Shown here piece by piece: positions 58,054 to 64,000 of a DNA stretch of 64,000 nt (positions are counted from its first letter, which is position 1; each line of letters opens with the position of its first letter). The DNA is from Takashimella koratensis (Eukaryota > Basidiomycota > Tremellomycetes > Trichosporonales > Tetragoniomycetaceae), in the NCBI GenBank assembly GCA_003116875.1, contig BCKT01000015.1, forward strand, positions 682,001-746,000, in the 5' to 3' direction. A model generated the notes under the pieces. The model ran no database searches. It worked only from the letters and a program-made list of their open reading frames with translations, and was not told the origin of the DNA. The position numbers were made by a program, and so were the translations under genes.

Positions 58054-58578
58054 TGCGACGTAAGACTCGATGGTTGAAGAAGGTGGAGAAAGAGGAAGAG
58101 ACAAATCGGCCCAAGTTGTTATGGGGGAAAGGGGAGGGGGGAGGGGGGCAGGATGAGGGAACGGGAAACCGGGGGTTAGGCTCTGAGTCTACAAGACTGG
58201 CGAAGTAGACATCCTTACATCTGATCCTTAGAGTTGACCCACCAAAGCCCGCGACACAGACCACTTGCGCCAACCTTTGTGGCAGCCATGGCAGCCATAG
58301 CTCCACACAACCGTTAAGGCCGCACAAGTCAAATAGCGGCTCCCCCTTTATCCTACAAGATTGTAACCCACCTGGTAGCCTGCTTATCGACTCCACCACT
58401 CCTCCTTTGATAGTGACAATACGGCAGAATTGTGCAAATTGTTCCACCAGTGTGTAATTGCTTGCTGGGATGGGTCGCATTTGACCAATACCGGACGCAT
58501 CCGTTTATGTGAAACACTGATACTGGTTGATCTGGTTGTTTTGAGTCGTGAACAGGAGGTGGGGCCAAGACCAAGTGA

Positions 58579-59493
58579 CTACAGTCCCCATACCGCATGA
58601 TGTAGTAGCATCGAATGAAAGACTTTCCCCTCAATTTCACTAAGACCTTTAATCACTTGATCTTCCGTAGGGCTCACGCTACCACCACTTCCACGCAGTT
58701 CTCTTGCACCAACGTTCGGATTCGGATCAGACGGCAAACCTGGATATGGCAGATGCGGCTGTACCTGCCTCATGTGTGAAGGATCGAACGAGAGGCAGTC
58801 GCAAGGTCGCATGTACTTTTGACGTTCGACGAGAGAGTTCGCGGTTAATGCGATACCTGATCCCCTCATTCGTCCGATGACGGTGCTTAAGGTTGTCGCA
58901 AATCCGGTCAACAGTCTGTTACTCCTTGAATTCGATATCGCTGCCACGATGATCTCTTCAGGCATCGAATCCCACGCTGGCTCGTTATCGTAGAAATAAT
59001 CGAAACACGATTCGCATATTCGCAAAGCATGTAATGGCCGAGGAGCGCACGTGAGATCGATCGTGGGTAAGATCTCGATCAAGCAGGTGTTTGCATTGTG
59101 GGCTTGGGAGCGCAGATGGTCGTAGTTGTCTTTTAACCAAGTCGTGATCGTTTCAGATGCGACAACGAGATCTGCGAATGTACCATCCTCGAGCCACCCA
59201 AGCTGCGTCCTTGCGCTGTCGCGCTGAAACGATGCCTGGTTCAACAGGTTGATCGGTAGTTCGGAATGTCGCGGAAGTATGCTGGTACGTTCAATGTCGC
59301 TCATGAGCTTCTTGAAATGATCTTCAACTCGATCGAGCAATCCCTTGACGGCCGCGCTGTAGTCGGGCACACGGCTGAGCGGCTGAGTACACTGGAAGGA
59401 CTGTATAGATTGGAATCGTTCACCAACGGATGACTTCCGGAAAGAGAAGCCGGCGGAGGCAGAGTCGCACGACGGGCAGAGTAAGGCGGACAT
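58579..59493 (-). CDS. intronless orphan protein with two CxxC motifs, copy 2
   Basis: 304 residues from ATG at 59493; upstream frame is open but has no ATG. It begins MSALLCPSCDSASAGFSFRK (first CxxC), followed by a long helical region with LLDRVEDHFKKLMSDIERTS and TWLKDNYDHLRSQAHNANTC. The second CxxC is in LHALRICESCFDYFYDNEPA. A C-terminal domain with a helix (GFATTLSTVIGRMRGSG) and a CDCLSFDP segment follows; copy 1 lacks this part and has a different tail. A distant paralogue of the gene at 57319-58053. No targeting signal; function unknown. Confidence 0.7.
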   Translation of the reverse strand: MSALLCPSCDSASAGFSFRKSSVGERFQSIQSFQCTQPLSRVPDYSAAVKGLLDRVEDHFKKLMSDIERTSILPRHSELPINLLNQASFQRDSARTQLGWLEDGTFADLVVASETITTWLKDNYDHLRSQAHNANTCLIEILPTIDLTCAPRPLHALRICESCFDYFYDNEPAWDSMPEEIIVAAISNSRSNRLLTGFATTLSTVIGRMRGSGIALTANSLVERQKYMRPCDCLSFDPSHMRQVQPHLPYPGLPSDPNPNVGARELRGSGGSVSPTEDQVIKGLSEIEGKVFHSMLLHHAVWGL

Positions 59494-60290
59494 TGAGCCC
59501 CCAGACTGAATTAACGGGGCAGGCAGGCGAGACTTGATGGGGAATGGGAGCGATCGTGTTTGGGCCCAGTCAGCAGGGACGGGCAGTCGTCCGAAAATGA
59601 GGCGGGTCGTCGGTAGAGCGGAAATCAAGTGAGGGCAGAAAACGAGTGTCGAACAAACAAGCTAGAGTCCTTGGCCTGTGCGTCATTGTTTTGCATATCC
59701 CATCTGGTCCCACCTCTCTGTTGAACCTTTGTGCCCTGTCCTTTCATGGACGCTGCATTGAAGGCCAGCACAGCGGAGGTGGAGGCATGCGAGGGTACCG
59801 CCACGAGATGCAAAGATGGCACGATCGCACAGCTCCCGGATCCCGGCCTAGCAAGAAGAGCAGGGCCATTTAGCATGTGTATGGCTGGCGGTGGTCCGAT
59901 AAACCCGCCGCTCACGGCGTTTTCAGGAAACCGCAAGGACTTGCGCACGCACACATCCCGACGTTTACGCAGCGATCTCACGATCTACAGTACGACTCGA
60001 CCTTAAGCGAGAGGGATTGCTGGTATCCGGTTTAGGCGGAGTGCCTGGAACGAGCAAATATGCAGAAAGTGGAGGTGGAGGTGGAGGCGGGTGTAAGGTA
60101 ATGCAGTCAGGGTTAGACGGTGGAATGACGTCAAATATTTCCGGTTGCGCAAAAGGACCTTTGTCGTTGGTGGTCGATGAGATCACGGGTCCACAGATCA
60201 TCTGCACCCAGCTGGGTTCATGGTCCAATCCTAGCCATCTTCATTCTCACACATTACTCATCACCTACTCATCCATCGTTAACAACCACC
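59494..60290. other. divergent promoter region, CxxC gene / catalase
   Basis: About 800 bp between divergent start codons. A GGTGGA trinucleotide-type repeat lies at about 60069-60090. No gene seen. Confidence 0.5.
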
Positions 60291-62472
60291 ATGTCTTCCA
60301 ACGCTACCAACGGCGACTTCAAGATCGCGCCTACTCTTCGTGACTATGCCGCCGATCGGGATACTGAGTCTCAGCAGGCGTGAGTCGGCTCGATTCCCAG
60401 CGGCTGAGCAAGATCACTCATACCTGATTACCGCTATGGGATTGGCTTGATGCTGATTGATACTGGATATAGCTTGTACACGGCCAGCAACGGCATGCCG
60501 ATTCCTCACCCATACGGTGCCCAACGAGCGGGCACCAACGGTCCCTTGCTCTTGCAAGATTTCCACCTGATCGGTAGGTGCATTGGAGCGGCGATCTACT
60601 GCATATAGCACATAACGCTGACAACTCGTTCCCAGACCTCTTGTCCCACTTTGATCGCGAGCGGTGAGTGGCGAGCACCATCGCCCTTATCCACATGACA
60701 TTCTACCGGGTTGCCGGTTTCCCGAGCGTCACCTGATCAACTCCTTTCCCATGGCGACCGTTCTCCAATGGCATTCTGATCTGCGCAGCATTCCCGAGCG
60801 TGTCGTTCACGCCAAGGGATCTGGCGCACACGGCTACTTTGAATGCACCGCCGGTCTCGAAGACCTCTGTCTCGCCGAGATGTTCAAGAAGGGTACCAAG
60901 TGTCCCCTGACGATCCGATTCTCCACCGTCGGCGGCGAGTCGGGTACTCCCGATCTTGCCCGTGATCCACGAGGGTTTGCGATCAAGTTCAAGACTTCAG
61001 AGGGTAACTGGGACTTTGTGGCCAACAACACACCCGTCTTCTTCTTGCGAGACCCGGCAAAGTTCCCCCACTTCAGTGAGTGACGCGTTGGCTGCCGGCC
61101 TAGTTTGAGCAACCTACACGACCACCAGACAAGTGCTAACGGCATCACCAGTCCACACCCAGAAGCGACACCCTGCGACTCACTTGACTCACGCGGACGA
61201 CGCCACCGCATTCTGGGACTACCTCAGTCAGAACCCCGAATCTGCCCACCAGGTCATGGTGCGTCTTCATTGCCCTCCAATAACATGCTCCACGCGCTTA
61301 CCTTGACCAGATTCTCTTCGGTGACCGCGGTATCCCCGATGGCTTCCGTCACATGCACGGCTACTACGGCCACACCCTCAAGATTGTCAACTCCAAGGGC
61401 GAGTGGGTCTACGCCCAGTTCCACGTCATTTCCGACCAGGGTATCAAGACTGTCACGCAGGAGGACGCCGCCACCAAGTCTCCCGACTACGGCCAGAAGG
61501 ACCTCTACGAGGCTATCGAGCGCGGCGAGTGAGTCTACTGTCCAGTTCTGCTTGGAAGAACTTCAGCTGACATGAACAGGCACCCTTCGTGGACGCTCAA
61601 GGTGCAGACGATGACCCAGAAGCAAGCCGAGGAGGCATGGGAGAAGAAGCGCATCAACGTCTTCGACCTCACCCACGTCTGGCCACAGGGCGACTACCCA
61701 TTGCGAGACATCGGCAAGCTCGTGCTCAACGAGAACGCCAAGAACTACTTTGCCGAGATCGAGCAGGTCGCGTTCAACCCATCGCACATGATCCCCGGTG
61801 TCGAGCCCAGCGCGGACCCCGTCCTTCAGTCTCGTCTCTTCTCATACCCGGACACCCACCGCCACCGCCTCGGGGTCAACTACCAGCAGTTGCCCGTCAA
61901 CGCACCGGTTGTCCCTTACCCTATGGCCAACTTCCAGCGCGACGGCCAGATGGCGTTCCTCAACCAAGGGTCCCGACCAAACTACCTCTCCTCGATCGAG
62001 CCCATCCAGTTCCGTGACCGCGCCGTCGACCTCAACAAGGTTCACGGCGAGTTTACCGGAAACGCAATTTCGTTCCTCACCGAGATCCGGCCCGAAGACT
62101 TTAACGCCCCGCGCGCTCTGTGGGAGAAGGTGTTCTCGGCCGAGTCCAAGGACCGGTTCGTTCAGGTCGTCTCGGGCCATATGGAGACGGTCAAGGACAA
62201 GGAGATTATCAAGCGCCAGATCGCCATCTTCCGTGAAGTCTCAGAGGACCTTGCGTCGCGTCTCGAGAAGGCCACGGGTGTGAAGGGGTACCCGGGTATC
62301 GCCGACTTGACTTTCAACGGCACGCACAATGGCATGCACAAGACTGGCAAGAAGACCGCTAACAACCAAAAGGTGAGGTCACTCTGTTTACTCAACCCAA
62401 TTCAAGGGTGTTTACTGACTTGTTTGGTCGCAGTTCGCTGAGGAGATTGTATTCGACAACGGCCACCAGTGA
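60291..62472 (+). CDS. catalase (clade 3-like, small subunit)
   Basis: Haem enzyme that breaks down hydrogen peroxide. Eight exons (60291-60379, 60473-60573, 60636-60663, 60789-61075, 61152-61258, 61311-61528, 61580-62372, 62434-62472) give 553 residues with consistent phases. The distal His is in [17 protein letters not shown], the distal Asn in [15 protein letters not shown], and the proximal haem-ligand Tyr in [15 protein letters not shown]. Exon 3 is only 28 nt. The length and lack of a flavodoxin-like C-terminal domain mark a small-subunit catalase. It ends [10 protein letters not shown], so it lacks a PTS1 (SKL-type) peroxisome signal, and the N-terminus has no secretion signal; it is probably cytosolic. 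Confidence 0.97.
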
Positions 62473-63871
62473 TCGGATCGTGACTAGGGGCCTGATCTCG
62501 GCCCGTTGACATCGGCTGTTGTCAATTGGGCTTCGATGACGGTTTGTTTGCTTCTGCGAGTGTTCGCTTGCTTGAGTGTTCGTGGGGGCGCGTATAGTGT
62601 AAGGAGTGTATATGTGAAAAGAACAAGCTGGGCATGTGCATTCATCGAACGGGTGGGTGAGAATTGAATCAGACTTGCTCCTTAATATAGGCAAGATGTA
62701 GCGTAGTAGTCAATGATCGATGTTTATCCTGAGATTGCGGCAGTGTTGACCACGAGTGCGTAGCATTCAGTGACGGAAGATATCTGTGCAACTAATCCAA
62801 CTAATCAACCGCAATGGACCCAAGTTCTGAGTGTTGTTTGTGCGTGCGGAACGGTGACGTGAGGGACAAGTATATGCGCAGCTGGTGTTGATATCGATGA
62901 CGGAATGACCAAGCCGGGTGTTATGTGGTGGTCGTGAGGTTAGCTCGAAATCTGAAACGCGAGAAAACAGGCTAGTTTCGGGTTTGAAAGGATGGGTTAT
63001 GTTTGTGAGCTCGTCACCTGAATTGAAGACACGAAGACACGCATCCCCACCCCTCGGTCTCCCTTTCATCAACCGGGTACTTCACCCTTGGTCCGAGTCC
63101 AGTAGAAAGCAGCTACGGCGCACCAATTTTTCCATTTTCCATTTCGTCCTCCCTGGCGACTAATCTTCCGGACACGCGCGGCCACGGCTTCCGCAGTCCT
63201 TAGCGTCTTCCATGCCCTCTCTTTCTCCCTCTTTCTCCTTCCCTCTCCCTGTCCCCTCCGCCCTACTGTGCCCCAATCTCTTGGCTAGCTTATCGACCAA
63301 CATGCTCTTTCCCTCGCTTCCATTCATCCCAATCAGCCAAACACACACACACACACACACACACACCGCTAGGCTAGTACGACTACACCGATCTTACAGT
63401 ACCCGACAGCCAGCGCTAAGGATGCCTTCAACAACCGCCCCACTCCCTCCCTCACCCCCTCAACCCCCGTTCGAAAGATTGGCGCCGCGCCGCGCCTTGG
63501 CTCCGTCCGTGTTTGTTGACCACAACACCCGCTCACGATCGCGCGCTGCTTGTTCTTTTCATCAACACCCGTCCTTTGCTCTCCCTTTCTCAACTCACCC
63601 CTCGATAAAGATATATAACCTTTCACACGCCGCTGTTCACGAGCTCAATCTCACGCCCCGTCCTCACTTGACTTGGCAGACTCCTGTCTTTCATTCCACG
63701 TACGATCGCTTCACAACTCCGACATCTCAGCTTTGACTAGCTACTACCTCGACGGTAGACATCCACCACCGACCCCTTCACACCATCCCTTCCGTGCGGG
63801 ACACGACCCACTCCCCTCTACCTACACCACAACCCTACCCCTCACCGTACGACCCTTTCAATCTAGTCACG
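62473..63871. other. intergenic, no gene seen
   Basis: About 1.4 kb: 3' flank of catalase and promoter of the secreted protein gene. It contains a (CA)n repeat and a TATA-like ATATATAA at about 63610-63618. Short open frames only. Confidence 0.5.
63340..63366. repeat. (CA)n microsatellite
   Basis: About 13 CA units, 500 bp upstream of the gene starting at 63872. Confidence 0.9.
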
Positions 63872-64000
63872 ATGCGCACCACCCACCTCGTGCCCAGAGC
63901 TGCTCTTTCTCTCGCTGTCTTCCTGTCATCCGTCTCCGCGTCTCCCGTGCCCGCCCACCAGCCTGCCCTCGAGTGGGATTTTATCGCGCGATACGTTGAC
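63872..64000 (+). CDS. secreted protein, first exon only (cut by window end)
   Basis: ATG at 63872 opens a frame of 43 codons to the end of the window. It has a signal peptide (VPRAALSLAVFLSSVSA, with a likely cut before SPVPAHQ) and continues LEWDFIARYVD. The TATA-like element about 255 bp upstream and the long pyrimidine-rich leader support a real start. The family cannot be told from what is visible. Confidence 0.6.
   Translation, partial: MRTTHLVPRAALSLAVFLSSVSASPVPAHQPALEWDFIARYVD

Overview
The window is a gene-dense piece of a fungal nuclear genome. Nearly every conserved gene carries short GT-AG introns (mostly about 45-100 nt) with CTNAC branch points close to the acceptor. The gene content (dolichol kinase, Prp31, Ost3, Enp2/NOL10, Isu1, zeta-COP, mitochondrial rhomboid) is that of a budding or dimorphic basidiomycete. 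High GC and intron style suggest Tremellomycetes, possibly Trichosporonales. That placement is an inference; no rRNA or other marker is present.

Layout. 0-5.1 kb: the 3' end of a NASP/Hif1-type histone chaperone, then a dolichol kinase on the minus strand. 5.2-14.3 kb: an accessory block, all on the minus strand, holding three members of a secreted eight-cysteine protein family, a fourth broken copy, an isolated signal-peptide exon and, among them, a ZIP metal transporter. 14.9-18.5 kb: PRP31 and OST3. 18.9-21.0 kb: three small diverged orphan proteins in tandem, crossed by a 100-N assembly gap. 21.1-36.0 kb: housekeeping genes (rhomboid PCP1, ENP2, a WSC-domain GPI protein, ISU1, a 2-hydroxyacid dehydrogenase, zeta-COP and glutathione-dependent formaldehyde dehydrogenase). 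38-52.7 kb: a sugar transporter, a large conserved protein of unknown function, an SDR, a mucin-like GPI protein and a NYN/PIN-like nuclease candidate. 53.1-59.5 kb: a second accessory block of five intronless orphan genes, a triplet of cytosolic paralogues on plus and a pair of CxxC...CxxC proteins on minus. 60.3-64 kb: catalase and the first exon of a secreted protein.

How the genes relate. The housekeeping genes are functionally unrelated, apart from two in ER N-glycosylation (SEC59, OST3). The clearest candidate system is the 5-14 kb block: secreted proteins with a shared spacing (CxC-x4-C-x20/21-C-x6-C-x13-15-C), shared intron positions and TATA boxes in two members, next to a plasma-membrane metal transporter. 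The transporter may even use a signal-peptide exon of the same type. A secreted metal-binding protein working with an importer is a testable guess, not a demonstrated function. The 53-59.5 kb block is the second candidate: young, intronless, locally duplicated genes with no family I recognise.

Most exon boundaries were worked out by hand from splice signals and reading-frame continuity; boundaries said to be uncertain are flagged in the entries.
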